A stretch of 64,000 nucleotides of DNA from Pseudomonas congelans (GTDB lineage: Bacteria > Pseudomonadota > Gammaproteobacteria > Pseudomonadales > Pseudomonadaceae): contig NZ_FNJH01000003.1 in the NCBI RefSeq assembly GCF_900103225.1, positions 322,471 to 386,470 on the forward strand. The letters run 5' to 3'. Made by a program: the position numbers and the translations under genes. Of this stretch, positions 49,259-58,094 are shown in pieces; position 1 is the first letter of the stretch, and every line of letters starts with the position of its first letter. The notes under the pieces were generated by a model that was not told the origin of the DNA, made no database searches, and saw nothing but the letters and a program-made list of their open reading frames with translations.

Positions 49259-51673
49259 CTAAGGCGTCACCGAATCTTCCGTCGCCTCCTTCCCAGCCCC
49301 CTCATTGATCAACACCATGCTCTGCGGTGCAGACAGCGCTACACCCAATTCCCTCAGACGCCCCAGAACGGTAAACAACAGATCACTCCGTGCGCCACCC
49401 ACCGAGCGTGGGCTGTTCACGTAGCCGCTGGCGCTGATGATCAAGCCGGTATTGGTCAGGTCTTTAAAGGTGACTGAAGGCGCTGGCGCATCGAGTATCG
49501 CTTCGTGTTCGGTGAAGGCCTGCAACAGCAGTTCGCGTATTTGCAGAACGTCAGTTTCCAGGGGCAGGGTGAGGGTGATTCCGACCACTCCCAGCGCATT
49601 GCCCATGGTCACGTTACGCACGTTCTGCGTGATGAACTGCGAGTTCGGCACGATCACTGTCGAGCGGTCGCCCATCTGGATTTCGGTCGCGCGGACGTTG
49701 ATCCGGCGAATATCGCCTTCGACCCCCGCCAGGCTTACCCAGTCGCCGACTTTGACCGGACGCTCGGTCAGCAGAATCAGGCCGGAGATGAAGTTCTGCA
49801 CAATGGCTTGCAGGCCGAAACCTATCCCCACCGATAGCGCACTGACCACCCAGGTCAGATTGGTGAGGCTGATATTGAGTGTGGACATCACCACAGCCAC
49901 CACCAGCACAAAGCCGATGTAACCGATCAGGGTCACCAGCGAGGCCTGCATGCCCGCGTCCATGTTGGTTTCGGGCAGCAGGCGTTCTCCAAACCACTCC
50001 TTGAGTACACGCACACTCAGCAGGCCGACGACCAGGCAGACCAATGCCACTAGAATGTCGCTGGGGACGATGTTCAGGTTGCCCATGGATTTGGACGTGA
50101 CATCCAGCTGAGTAAAGCTGGCGAGCAGATCGCCCGGGCTCGACCCCGAAGGCAGGAACGCCAGCAGTACAGCGGTGAGCAGCAGTAAGGTGCGGCCTAT
50201 GCCGGCGAGCACGGTACTTGCCTGCGCCTGATGGCGCGTGGACAAGCCCAGCGCTGAGCCCAGCGCCAGGCCGCCAGGTTGCTTGGGCGACAGGAGGGTT
50301 TCGCAGATGTCACCGAAGCAGGCGATCAGCAGGTACGCAGTGGACGCCACCACGCTCACCCAGAGCAGTTTCACTGCCAGAAAGTACGCCAGCGTCAGAT
50401 AGCCGCTCAACAATGCCAGCAAACTCAGGCCGACCCACACCGCAACGATAAACGGAATCAGACCGGCGAAGCCTGCCGGGCGCTCCAGCTCAAAGCGGCG
50501 GCGGGTACGGCGGTAGCGCAACAGGGCGTAGAAGAACACCAGCGAAACCGCCAGTGCCGTCAGGCCATTGACCGCAACTGTCAGTGCCAGGCTGCTGGCA
50601 ATCACACTGTTGATTCGCTCCTGCGTGCCGATGACCATCAGTGCCAGCGCCAGTGCGGGCGGGAAGCGGCCCAGTGCGGTGGCGATCTGGTCAGGAATTT
50701 GCGGCAAGCGCCACGAGGCATGTGCCAGCATCAACAGCGCGCGGCCCAGACCGACGATGAAGGCGCAGAAGGTAATCAGCGTCTGCACCTGATCGAGCAG
50801 ATTGACCACGTCATTGCTGAGCACCGCGTTGTGGACGATTCCCCAGCGCAGCAAGGACGTGGCGATGGTGATGGTGAGAATGGTCGACAGCCCGACCGCC
50901 AGGGCCAGGGCGCTGCGGCGCAGGCGGCCTTCGGGCAGCCAGCGAATCATCGCCCAGATCAGCAGGCGCTCCAGCAGGCGCCGGACAACCACCCAGATGA
51001 ACAACGCGCCCAGCACCACGCTGATGAATTGCACACGGTTGTCCGGTGCCATCGCGTTGTCGAGCACCTGACGCACGTCCACCAGAAGCCTGTTCAAACG
51101 TCCCAGGTCGTCATCGGTCGGGCGAATCAGTGTGGACCAGAATGCCGAGCTGAGCGGGCTAGCGGTGCGCGTGCTGATCTGTGAATCGAAGAGGCTGCGG
51201 CGCAGGTTGAATATCTGCGTAGCCAGATCCCGGGCTGACTGGCTTAGCTCATTGGTCTGCCGTTCATCACTGACCAGCGCGTTTTTCTGCGCGGTCAACG
51301 TCTTGCGCTGACTGGTCAGGCTTTGCGCTTCGTCCGGTTGCACCGGCCCGAGAATGTTGAGCTGATCATTCAGGTGTTCGATGTCGACAGCTTGCTGCGC
51401 AACCAGATTGTCGGCTTGTTTCTGAACTTGCAAAGCCGCCTGACGCAGGCTTGAAAGCAGGTCATCGTTGGCGCTGCCCGTCACTTTCTGACGGATCTGA
51501 TCGAGCTGTTTGTTCAGATCATCCAGACTCGGGACATCCACGGCAGGCGCGGCGCTGCTGGCACTATCAGCTTGGGGCGCGGGGGCATTCTGGGCCAGGG
51601 CCGGCAAGGTCACGCACAGCAAAAGCAAGGCGAGCAACCCGGTACGAAAACGGTTCAGCGAAGCGTGCTGCAT
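49259..51673 (-). CDS. Mechanosensitive channel, MscS family with DUF3772
   Basis: 804 aa. A signal peptide (1-27, ending ALA) and a periplasmic coiled-coil/DUF3772 region (to about 190) precede about ten membrane helices and a C-terminal MscS domain (about 580-790) with SVGIGFGLQAIVQNFISGLI, the pore helix, and GDWVSLAGVEGDIRRINVRATEIQ. It is a large MscK/YbiO-like channel that should release solutes on hypo-osmotic shock. AAGGA precedes the ATG. Confidence 0.92.
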   Translation of the reverse strand: MQHASLNRFRTGLLALLLLCVTLPALAQNAPAPQADSASSAAPAVDVPSLDDLNKQLDQIRQKVTGSANDDLLSSLRQAALQVQKQADNLVAQQAVDIEHLNDQLNILGPVQPDEAQSLTSQRKTLTAQKNALVSDERQTNELSQSARDLATQIFNLRRSLFDSQISTRTASPLSSAFWSTLIRPTDDDLGRLNRLLVDVRQVLDNAMAPDNRVQFISVVLGALFIWVVVRRLLERLLIWAMIRWLPEGRLRRSALALAVGLSTILTITIATSLLRWGIVHNAVLSNDVVNLLDQVQTLITFCAFIVGLGRALLMLAHASWRLPQIPDQIATALGRFPPALALALMVIGTQERINSVIASSLALTVAVNGLTALAVSLVFFYALLRYRRTRRRFELERPAGFAGLIPFIVAVWVGLSLLALLSGYLTLAYFLAVKLLWVSVVASTAYLLIACFGDICETLLSPKQPGGLALGSALGLSTRHQAQASTVLAGIGRTLLLLTAVLLAFLPSGSSPGDLLASFTQLDVTSKSMGNLNIVPSDILVALVCLVVGLLSVRVLKEWFGERLLPETNMDAGMQASLVTLIGYIGFVLVVAVVMSTLNISLTNLTWVVSALSVGIGFGLQAIVQNFISGLILLTERPVKVGDWVSLAGVEGDIRRINVRATEIQMGDRSTVIVPNSQFITQNVRNVTMGNALGVVGITLTLPLETDVLQIRELLLQAFTEHEAILDAPAPSVTFKDLTNTGLIISASGYVNSPRSVGGARSDLLFTVLGRLRELGVALSAPQSMVLINEGAGKEATEDSVTP

Positions 51674-51904
51674 TCTTTTTCCTTCTTTCTCTGCGCTATG
51701 CGGCCTGGCGAGGCCTGTGGTTCGAGCCTGGGTCTTGTACGGTTTTGAGCGGCATTCACTGGCCGCCCGAGATCGGCGGACAGGATATCAAGGCGCTCAC
51801 GTTTGAGCGCTGTCAATGCGGGCCAAACCGTGCATCAAGCCTGCATTCTCAGCAGAATTTTCTCTGGTTGCCAGGCTAACTGATAAGCCGAGCCAATACT
51901 GTTC

Positions 51905-51922
51905 ACCTAACAAATGTTAGGT
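51905..51922. promoter_or_regulatory. TetR-type operator O1
   Basis: ACCTAAC-AAAT-GTTAGGT, a perfect 7-bp-arm palindrome, ends 5 bases upstream of the -35 box of the GST promoter. Confidence 0.8.
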
Positions 51923-51962
51923 AGGTGTTGACTCGATGCAAAGGTGCCGCTACGGTACGGAT

Positions 51963-51980
51963 ACCTAACGATAGTTAGGT
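51963..51980. promoter_or_regulatory. TetR-type operator O2
   Basis: ACCTAAC-GATA-GTTAGGT, the same arms as O1, lies at the expected transcript start of the GST gene. A protein bound here and at O1 would enclose the promoter. Confidence 0.8.
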
Positions 51981-52011
51981 AGGTTTTTTACCCTACCGCA
52001 CAGGCCCGACC

Positions 52012-52713
52012 ATGACCTCTAAATTGCGACTTTTCACCTCTCCTTCGGCTTTTCCGAATCCTCAACGCCTGCGTTTGTTCATCCATGAAAAAGGCATCGC
52101 CGATCTGTTCGATGAAACCATTTATGACATGGCGCCCGGCGGAGAGCAGCGTGGCTGGCGGCACCTGAATATGAACCCGTGGGGTGAAACGCCGACCCTC
52201 GAACTGGCAGACGGTAGCTTTATTTCCGAGACGGCAGCTATTGCTCGCTATCTGGATCAGTCTTATCCGGGCCGCAAGATCATGGGCGAGGGCGCTCTGG
52301 AGCAGGGCCTCGATAACATGTGGGATAACCGCATCTGGGTGCATATCCTCTATCGGATCGTTACGGCGTTTCACGTGCTGCACACCGGCCTCGGTTTCAA
52401 GCTTGAACTGACCAGGAACGAAGCATGGGGCGAGCACTGTCGCAAGGAGGCGCTGAGCCATGCGGCATTGGTCAATCTTCATCTGTCCGATGGTCGCGAG
52501 TGGCTGCTGGGCGGCGATGCGCCAACGTTCGCGGACATCACGCTCGCAACTGCCATTGCCTTCTCCAAGTTCCCGGTCAACGCCACGCCACTGGATGAGC
52601 GTTTCGAGTTCCTGGACCTGTACTGGCAGCGCTGGCAGAAGCGTCCGGCTTTCCAGGCGGCCTATGCTGATCGCAGCAGCGGTATTCCTGAGCTGGACTC
52701 GCCGGCCGAGTGA
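52012..52713 (+). CDS. Glutathione S-transferase family protein
   Basis: 233 aa. The N-terminal thioredoxin-like domain (LRLFTSPSAFPNPQRLRLFI, GETPTLELADGSFISETAAIARYLD with the glutathione-binding ETAAI) and the helical C-terminal domain (AEWLLGGDxPTFADITLATA) are typical. The substrate cannot be told. It is preceded by two operators matching the one before the next gene, a TetR regulator, and both genes are on the same strand; this suggests an electrophile- or xenobiotic-induced unit. The ribosome site is weak. Confidence 0.9.
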   Translation: MTSKLRLFTSPSAFPNPQRLRLFIHEKGIADLFDETIYDMAPGGEQRGWRHLNMNPWGETPTLELADGSFISETAAIARYLDQSYPGRKIMGEGALEQGLDNMWDNRIWVHILYRIVTAFHVLHTGLGFKLELTRNEAWGEHCRKEALSHAALVNLHLSDGREWLLGGDAPTFADITLATAIAFSKFPVNATPLDERFEFLDLYWQRWQKRPAFQAAYADRSSGIPELDSPAE

Positions 52714-52738
52714 TTGGCCTGGTGTTCGCGCACCTTGT

Positions 52739-52770
52739 CGCCGGGAACGTCATGCAGGATGTTCCCGGCG
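52739..52770 (+). terminator. Hairpin after the GST gene
   Basis: CGCCGGGAAC / GTTCCCGGCG with a 12-base loop, 25 bases after the stop. There is no T-run, so it may stabilise the mRNA rather than terminate. Confidence 0.45.
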
Positions 52771-52850
52771 ATAGCCGTTGCAGGCCGGGATATACCAACG
52801 ACGGCCGTTCAGCAGCGGATGACCGCTGCCATGCGCGACCCCGTCTTTCT

Positions 52851-52868
52851 ACCTAACAAAAGGCAGGT
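52851..52868. promoter_or_regulatory. Degenerate operator O3 before tetR
   Basis: ACCTAAC-AAAA-GGCAGGT: the left arm and spacing equal O1 and O2, the right arm has two mismatches. It lies 57 bases before the TetR start and suggests weaker autoregulation. Confidence 0.6.
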
Positions 52869-52924
52869 TTTTGAATTAGCATGTGTCGGTTTCCAGAAAC
52901 GCGTCCGAAGTACAAGGCATTACG

Positions 52925-53509
52925 ATGACCATCAACGCCCGTGAGGCGATCCTGCTTGCTGCCAGAAACATCGCCCAGTCCCAGGGCTACAACGGCCTGA
53001 ACTTTCGCGATCTGGCCGCCCAGGTCGGAATCAAGCCGGCCAGTATTTACTACCACTTCCCCAGCAAGGCTGATCTGGGTGTCGCGGTTGCCACGCGATA
53101 CTGGCAGGACGGTGCCGCTGAACTCGAGACGATCTCCGCAGAAACCCCCGATCCGATCGAAGCGTTACAGCGTTTCCCGGAAATTTTCCGGCGTTCGCTG
53201 GAGGTTGAAAACCGCCTTTGCCTGGGCAGTTTCGTCGGCGCTGAAACCGACAACCTGCCGCCAGAGATGACCGAGGAAATGCAGCTATTTGCCCAGGTCA
53301 ACATTGCCTGGCTGAGCAAGCTTCTGGTGGCCGCGAACGTTTGCTCGCCCTCGGACAGCGAGGTGCGGGCGCAGGCCATTTTTTCCGCGGTGGCGGGCGC
53401 GCAACTGGTTGCCAGAAGCAGGTCGGACATTGCCCTTTTTGACACGTTGATCGACACCTATCGTGCCTGTGGGCTACTGCCGAACCAAGTCAGTATGGAA
53501 CGGCGCTGA
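52925..53509 (+). CDS. TetR-family regulator of the GST gene
   Basis: 194 aa. The TetR HTH (AREAILLAARNIAQSQGYNGLNFRDLAAQVGIKPASIYYHFPSK region, residues 4-47) is clear; the ligand domain is not assigned. The ATG at 52925 gives the normal distance to the HTH. The operators before the GST gene and before this gene share arms, so it most likely represses both. Downstream genes are convergent. Confidence 0.9.
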   Translation: MTINAREAILLAARNIAQSQGYNGLNFRDLAAQVGIKPASIYYHFPSKADLGVAVATRYWQDGAAELETISAETPDPIEALQRFPEIFRRSLEVENRLCLGSFVGAETDNLPPEMTEEMQLFAQVNIAWLSKLLVAANVCSPSDSEVRAQAIFSAVAGAQLVARSRSDIALFDTLIDTYRACGLLPNQVSMERR

Positions 53510-53528
53510 TACGTCCAGACCATGGCAT

Positions 53529-54341
53529 CTACACCGGCAAGCGAAACTGCTTGCGCAAGCTCTTATCGAACGCTCCGGCAGGCGCGAAGCGCCGCAGCAT
53601 GCTGATTTGTCGGGCGGTCTTGCCGGCGGTGTATCGATGCCGTGGGCGAACATCGCTCGCCGCTTTCAGCACCACTGCTGCAACAACTTCGGGCAGGTCG
53701 GCTGTCGGCATGACATCGGCGAGCAACGCACGGACACCTGCTCGCACCTGATCGTACGCCTGCAACTGCGAGTCCGGCTCGATGCCATTTTGATCGAAGA
53801 CTGTACGTACGTAGGCCGGCTCAATGACCGAGACCCGGACGTTGAAGGCGCGAATTTCATGATCGAGCGATTCGGAATAGCCTTCCAGGGCATGTTTGAC
53901 CGCCGAATAATGAGCCGAGTAGGGCGCCGGTATCAGCCCCAGGACCGATCCGATATTGATAATGCGCCCCTGACCTCGTTGGCGCATCGACGGCAGTACT
54001 GCGTTGGTCATGCGCATGACGCCAAACAGGTTGACGTCGAACAGTGCCTGCACTTGCGGGATCGAGAACTCCTCGGCGCCGCCCAGCATACCGATGCCGG
54101 CATTGTTGACCAGCAGGTCGATGCGCCCGGTCTGCGCGAGAACGGTTGCAACCAGCGCACGGACAGAGTCGTCATCCGTGACATCGCAGCTCAGCATGGA
54201 GACCTGTGCATAACTGTCACCGGCTTTGCGGCTGGTGCCAAACACGGTATACCCCGAGCGCGCCAGCGCCTCGGCGGTGGCGCGACCGATGCCCGATGAT
54301 GCACCCGTGACGATGGCGGTTCTTTCGGAAGAAGTGTTCAT
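53529..54341 (-). CDS. Short-chain dehydrogenase/reductase
   Basis: 270 aa classical SDR. The nucleotide motif TGASSGIG (about 13-20), NNAG, the catalytic Ser and YSAHYSAVKHALEG (YxxxK) are all present. GGAG precedes the ATG at 54341. It begins with the same ATVTGA-type Rossmann core as the SDR 1.1 kb away and is on the same strand as the oxidoreductase upstream (65 bases), so the two may be co-transcribed. Substrate unknown. Confidence 0.9.
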   Translation of the reverse strand: MNTSSERTAIVTGASSGIGRATAEALARSGYTVFGTSRKAGDSYAQVSMLSCDVTDDDSVRALVATVLAQTGRIDLLVNNAGIGMLGGAEEFSIPQVQALFDVNLFGVMRMTNAVLPSMRQRGQGRIINIGSVLGLIPAPYSAHYSAVKHALEGYSESLDHEIRAFNVRVSVIEPAYVRTVFDQNGIEPDSQLQAYDQVRAGVRALLADVMPTADLPEVVAAVVLKAASDVRPRHRYTAGKTARQISMLRRFAPAGAFDKSLRKQFRLPV

Positions 54342-54406
54342 TTGATACTCCAATACTCGACAGGTGCGGGCCTGAAGTGTGGTTGAGCGGGGCGATGAGT
54401 AAGCGC

Positions 54407-55408
54407 TTACTTGATCTTCACGACGACCTTGCCCTTGGCACGGCCCTGACCCAGGTATTCAAGCCCTTCGCTGGCCTGTTCAAACGCAAAGACGCTGTCA
54501 ATCACCGGTGTTAGCTGGCCACGTTCAAGCAACCTGGCAATGTCGCCAAGTTGAGCGCCATCCGCGCGAACAAACAGAAACGAGTACGACACACTTTTCT
54601 TGCTGGCCAGACGCGTGATCCTGCGGCTCATCAACCCGAATACGAAGGTGAAGAAGGCATTCATCCGCCGAGCCCTGGCGAATGCCTTATCCAGCGGGCC
54701 GACCAGGGATACGATCCTGCCGCCGGGCTTGAGGATGCCGACAGCTCTTTCAAGGTCGTCTCCCCGGGTGGTGCCGAGCACCAGGTCAACGTCGTGTAAC
54801 ACCTGTTCGAATGCCTGCTCTTTGTAATTCACCACTTCATCTGCGCCCAGGCTGCGGACCAGCTCCATATTCCCGGTGCTGGTGGTCGTGGCCACTGTGA
54901 CGCCCAGATGTTTTGCCAGCTGTATGGCGAAGGTGCCGATACCTCCAGACCCGGCCGGTATGAACACCTTCTGGCCCGCTTGAAGAGGGGCGCAGTCCTT
55001 GAAAGCCTGCCACGACGTAAGCCCGACCATCGGGATGGAGGCTGCCTGAACAAAGTCCAGATTGGCCGGCTTCAGGGCGGCAGCGTGTTCCGGTACGGCG
55101 GCGAACTCGGCGATGGCGCCCCCACCCAGTTCGAACAGGCTCGCAAATACCGCGTCGCCCGCCTTGAAACGAGTGACTGCGCTACCCACCTGAATGACCA
55201 CGCCCGCCAGATCGCTGCCCATGGTGGCCGGTAGTTGCAACTTCACCACAGGCTTGAAGACACCCGTAGTGATCATGTTGTCGATCGGGTTCAACCCGGC
55301 CGCGTGAACTTCCACCAACAGTTCGTCAGGTTTGATGGCTGGTATGGGAATGTGGGTAATCGCAATCTCGGGCGACTTGCCGTAATTTTCGAATGTCAGT
55401 GCTTTCAT
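54407..55408 (-). CDS. Zinc-independent quinone-oxidoreductase-like enzyme (MDR family)
   Basis: 333 aa. MKALTFENYG start, the VHAAGLNPIDNMI segment, GSDLAGVV, the NADPH-binding motif AGSGGIGTFAIQLAKHLG and TGNMELVRSLGADEVVNYK match QOR-type medium-chain reductases. No structural zinc ligands are seen. It may reduce quinones or enones. It lies between two SDR genes on the same strand, 59 bases after the second SDR. Confidence 0.9.
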   Translation of the reverse strand: MKALTFENYGKSPEIAITHIPIPAIKPDELLVEVHAAGLNPIDNMITTGVFKPVVKLQLPATMGSDLAGVVIQVGSAVTRFKAGDAVFASLFELGGGAIAEFAAVPEHAAALKPANLDFVQAASIPMVGLTSWQAFKDCAPLQAGQKVFIPAGSGGIGTFAIQLAKHLGVTVATTTSTGNMELVRSLGADEVVNYKEQAFEQVLHDVDLVLGTTRGDDLERAVGILKPGGRIVSLVGPLDKAFARARRMNAFFTFVFGLMSRRITRLASKKSVSYSFLFVRADGAQLGDIARLLERGQLTPVIDSVFAFEQASEGLEYLGQGRAKGKVVVKIK

Positions 55409-55467
55409 GACGCTCTGATTCCAGTGTCGTCGAACAAGGATGTGCATCCGCCGCGGCTTGATCCGCT

Positions 55468-56256
55468 TCAGGCTTGCGGGCGATAGCGCTCGGCTGCCTG
55501 AGCCTGCCGAATGTCCGACAACAGCCCTTGGCGCGCCTCATCCAGCGAGTCCCAACGCCCCGCCACATGCAGCGGCGGAATGGTCACCTGTTCGCGGCGG
55601 TCGAAACCCACCAGCGCCGCATCAACCAGTTCGTCGACGTCCATCACCTCTGCAATAGTGTTCAGATCGATCCCCGCGCGCTCCCAGATTTCGGTGCGCG
55701 TGGCCGCCGGGAGCACTGCCTGGACGTATACGCCCTTGGGCGCCAGTTCCACGTTCATTCCTTGGGAAAGGAACAGCACGTAGGCCTTGGTCGCACCGTA
55801 GACCGACATGCCGAACTCTGGCGCAAAGCCCACCACCGATCCGAGGTTGACGATCGAGCCCGAGCCGGACTGCGCGAAACGCGGGGCCACTGCGGCCGCA
55901 AGGCGTGTCAGGGCGACGATATTGAGTGCGACAAGCTTGTCGATGGACTCGGCGTTCTGTTGTGCGAACCCTCCGTATTGGGCAATGCCTGCGTTGTTGA
56001 TCAGCACACCGATGCTTGCATCGTCACGCAGGCGGGTTTCCAGCGCCGTGAGGTCGGCAGATTGAGTCAAATCGGCCTGGATGACTTCAACGGCAACGCC
56101 GTTTTCTTCACGAAGGCGTGCTGCCAGGGCATCAAGACGTGCCTTGTCACGAGCGACCATCACGAGATTGTGACCGCGACGGGCAAATCGTTCGGCATAG
56201 ACCGCGCCGATGCCGCTGGAGGCACCGGTAATGAGAACAGTGGATGGCGTTGTCAT
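55468..56256 (-). CDS. Short-chain dehydrogenase/reductase
   Basis: 262 aa. TGASSGIG (about 9-16), NNAGIAQYGG, and YGATKAYVLFLSQ (YxxxK) define a classical SDR. The C-terminal part (IPPLHVAGRWDSLDEARQGL) is unlike the first SDR. No good ribosome site is seen. Upstream on the minus strand lies TTGACA (56320-56325) and, just further upstream, an 18/20 symmetrical dyad, so this is probably the first gene of the three-gene reductase operon. Confidence 0.9.
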   Translation of the reverse strand: MTTPSTVLITGASSGIGAVYAERFARRGHNLVMVARDKARLDALAARLREENGVAVEVIQADLTQSADLTALETRLRDDASIGVLINNAGIAQYGGFAQQNAESIDKLVALNIVALTRLAAAVAPRFAQSGSGSIVNLGSVVGFAPEFGMSVYGATKAYVLFLSQGMNVELAPKGVYVQAVLPAATRTEIWERAGIDLNTIAEVMDVDELVDAALVGFDRREQVTIPPLHVAGRWDSLDEARQGLLSDIRQAQAAERYRPQA

Positions 56257-56329
56257 GGAGGATGTGCTCGTAAAGTGCGTTTAGGAGATGGCACTTATGA
56301 TTACGATCGAAATCTAAAATGTCAACGTA

Positions 56330-56349
56330 TTGATGTTGATCGACATCAA
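56330..56349. promoter_or_regulatory. Dyad upstream of the SDR operon
   Basis: TTGATGT-TGATCG-ACATCAA has perfect 7-bp arms and a near-symmetrical centre. It lies 5 bases upstream of a TTGACA -35-like box read towards the SDR gene, a position typical for an activator, or a repressor that blocks polymerase. Confidence 0.55.
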
Positions 56350-56510
56350 AATGGTCGATGCCGATCGTGCTCAGATTTCTGAAGGGGGTCTGGAGAACAT
56401 CAACGTAAGGAGTACGGGTAAATTGCATGCACACCGTCGAAACCGCTTCTGCGCAAGCACAGTCACGACGGCGGTTGTTTAGCGATTGGGTGGAGGCAGT
56501 GCGTCTGTTT

Positions 56511-57113
56511 TCAGTCTGACGGCGTGAGCACGGCGCTCGTCATCAATTGAAGTATCGACTCGGCAGAGGGAATAGGGGGGTTATTCGTCTTTCTGTCGAT
56601 GGTCAGGGAAGCGTAGCCGTGTGCGGTGCTCCAGGCGAGGAAGGTGCGCTGTTCAAGCAGTTCCGGCTCGGGCTCGCTACCGTATTTCGCTATCCAGGCA
56701 TTGCGTATCGACTGGCGGAGCACTTGCAGCGCACGTTCACCCGATGTGAGAAGCCGGGGCAACGTGCGGTTTACACCCGAGCCAAACATCAACCGGAAGT
56801 GTTCCGGGTAACTTTTGGCGAAACTTACGTAACCAATGCCGCAACCCAGGAGGGTGTCGTCCAGTTCCTGTTGCACGGCAATGATGACGTCGGCCATGCG
56901 CTCGTACCCATCGGCCACCACCTCCGCCAGCAGGTTTTCCAGAGAGCCGAAATGGTGGGCGGGGGCAGCATGAGAGACATTCGCCCGTCTGGCGCACTCG
57001 CGCAGTGACATGCCGCGGGCTCCCGATTCCCCCACGATATCCCAGGCGGCCTGACGCAGGACGGCGGGCAGATTGCCGTGGTGGTAGGTCCGCGGGGCGT
57101 CTGAAGTCGACAT
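56511..57113 (-). CDS. TetR-family transcriptional regulator
   Basis: 200 aa. The HTH (LRECARRANVSHAAPAHHFGSLENLLAEVVADGY, about 36-70) and a TetR_C_33-like ligand domain (YVSFAKSYPEHFRLMFG) are clear. It is divergent from the alpha/beta hydrolase gene, with a long palindrome in between, and upstream of the reductase operon. It probably represses the hydrolase and itself. The ligand is unknown. Confidence 0.92.
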   Translation of the reverse strand: MSTSDAPRTYHHGNLPAVLRQAAWDIVGESGARGMSLRECARRANVSHAAPAHHFGSLENLLAEVVADGYERMADVIIAVQQELDDTLLGCGIGYVSFAKSYPEHFRLMFGSGVNRTLPRLLTSGERALQVLRQSIRNAWIAKYGSEPEPELLEQRTFLAWSTAHGYASLTIDRKTNNPPIPSAESILQLMTSAVLTPSD

Positions 57114-57158
57114 TTAAGGCTCCCTATCATGAAACAAAAGTTATATTCCCGTCGGCTC

Positions 57159-57187
57159 AGCCTATCTTGTCAGTGACAAGATAGGCT
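57159..57187. promoter_or_regulatory. Long palindromic operator, 14-bp arms
   Basis: AGCCTATCTTGTCA and TGACAAGATAGGCT are exact reverse complements around one central G. The right-hand promoter overlaps it: TTGTCA (57167-57172), 17 bases, TCTAAT (57190-57195), reading into the hydrolase gene. The core CTTGTCA-G-TGACAAG is typical of TetR operators. Confidence 0.85.
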
Positions 57188-57230
57188 GTTCTAATGGTGC
57201 CAGATCATCTGACGGGCGTGGGGAATACCG

Positions 57231-58094
57231 ATGAGCGACATCATCAAAAGGCTTCGACTACTGACGCTGCGCGGCACGTTCACGCTGATCAGCCGTATTC
57301 TACCGGGCATCACTGGAAGATATCTCGCTCGACGTTTTGTGACTCCACAGGCATCCGGACGTGCCAAGGCTGCCGAAATCCTGAGTAAGGCGACGGATAT
57401 GCAAACCGGTAGCCTTGAGCTGGACGGCATCAGAATTGCCACCTATGTCTGGGGCGACCCTGCCAGCCAGCCGTACGTGTTGCTGGCCCACGGCTGGTCA
57501 AGTTACGCGCTGCGTTTTATCGGATGGGTTCCGCTACTGCGCTCCATGGGCTACGCCGTGGTGGGGTTCGATCAGCCCGCGCACGGGTTGAGCGCAGGCA
57601 GCATCAGTCATATGACCCAGTTCGTGGCGGTGCAGCAGCACGTGGGACGCCATTTCGGAAAGCCTGCGGCGGTCATAGCGCATTCACTGGGCGCTTCATC
57701 CATTGTTTTTGCTGAGGAGCCGCAGTGGAGCCCTGAGCGCTTCATCCTGATTGCGCCGTTCCTGGCACCTGCGGACAGCGTACTTCAACAGTTCGATTCA
57801 GTCGGTGTTGCCCATAAGGTATTCAAGCCTTTCGAGGGCGTCCTGCATTCGCTGACCGGTCGCCGCTTCGCGGATTACGACGCCAGTCCGCGACTGCCGC
57901 TGCTTGATCGTCCCGCCCTGATCATTCATGACCGCCGTGATCGTGAAACGCCGTGGGAAAAGGGTGCTCGTTTTGCAGAACTATGGCCGGGCGCGCGTCT
58001 GTTTACCACTGAAGGGCTTGGCCACAATCGGCTGATTGATCATCCGTCGGTTATTGCGGAAGCGATGAAGTTTCTGAAACCGGATCATCATTAA
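57231..58094 (+). CDS. Alpha/beta hydrolase
   Basis: 287 aa. LLAHGWSSYALRF (oxyanion), VVGFDQPAHGLSAG, the nucleophile elbow AHSLGAS (Ser about 147), LIIHDRRDRETPW (Asp) and GLGHNRLI (His) form a complete catalytic triad. The substrate is not known. GGGGA precedes the ATG. It is controlled by the palindromic operator shared with the divergent TetR gene. A GGCATCCG/CGGATGGCC hairpin lies just after its stop (58096-58115). Confidence 0.9.
   Translation: MSDIIKRLRLLTLRGTFTLISRILPGITGRYLARRFVTPQASGRAKAAEILSKATDMQTGSLELDGIRIATYVWGDPASQPYVLLAHGWSSYALRFIGWVPLLRSMGYAVVGFDQPAHGLSAGSISHMTQFVAVQQHVGRHFGKPAAVIAHSLGASSIVFAEEPQWSPERFILIAPFLAPADSVLQQFDSVGVAHKVFKPFEGVLHSLTGRRFADYDASPRLPLLDRPALIIHDRRDRETPWEKGARFAELWPGARLFTTEGLGHNRLIDHPSVIAEAMKFLKPDHH

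Larger units (their letters stand above)
51674..52011. other. Divergent region, MscS-type gene and GST
   Basis: 338 bases with no gene. The right end contains the GST promoter, TTGACT (51928-51933), 17 bases, TACGGT (51951-51956), flanked by two operators. The left part has nothing recognisable apart from the channel gene's ribosome site. Confidence 0.7.

Noticed and set aside
56147..56434. 95-codon minus-strand frame over the SDR start
   Set aside because: Overlaps the SDR start and its promoter dyad; unusual His/Asp/Cys composition and no ribosome site.
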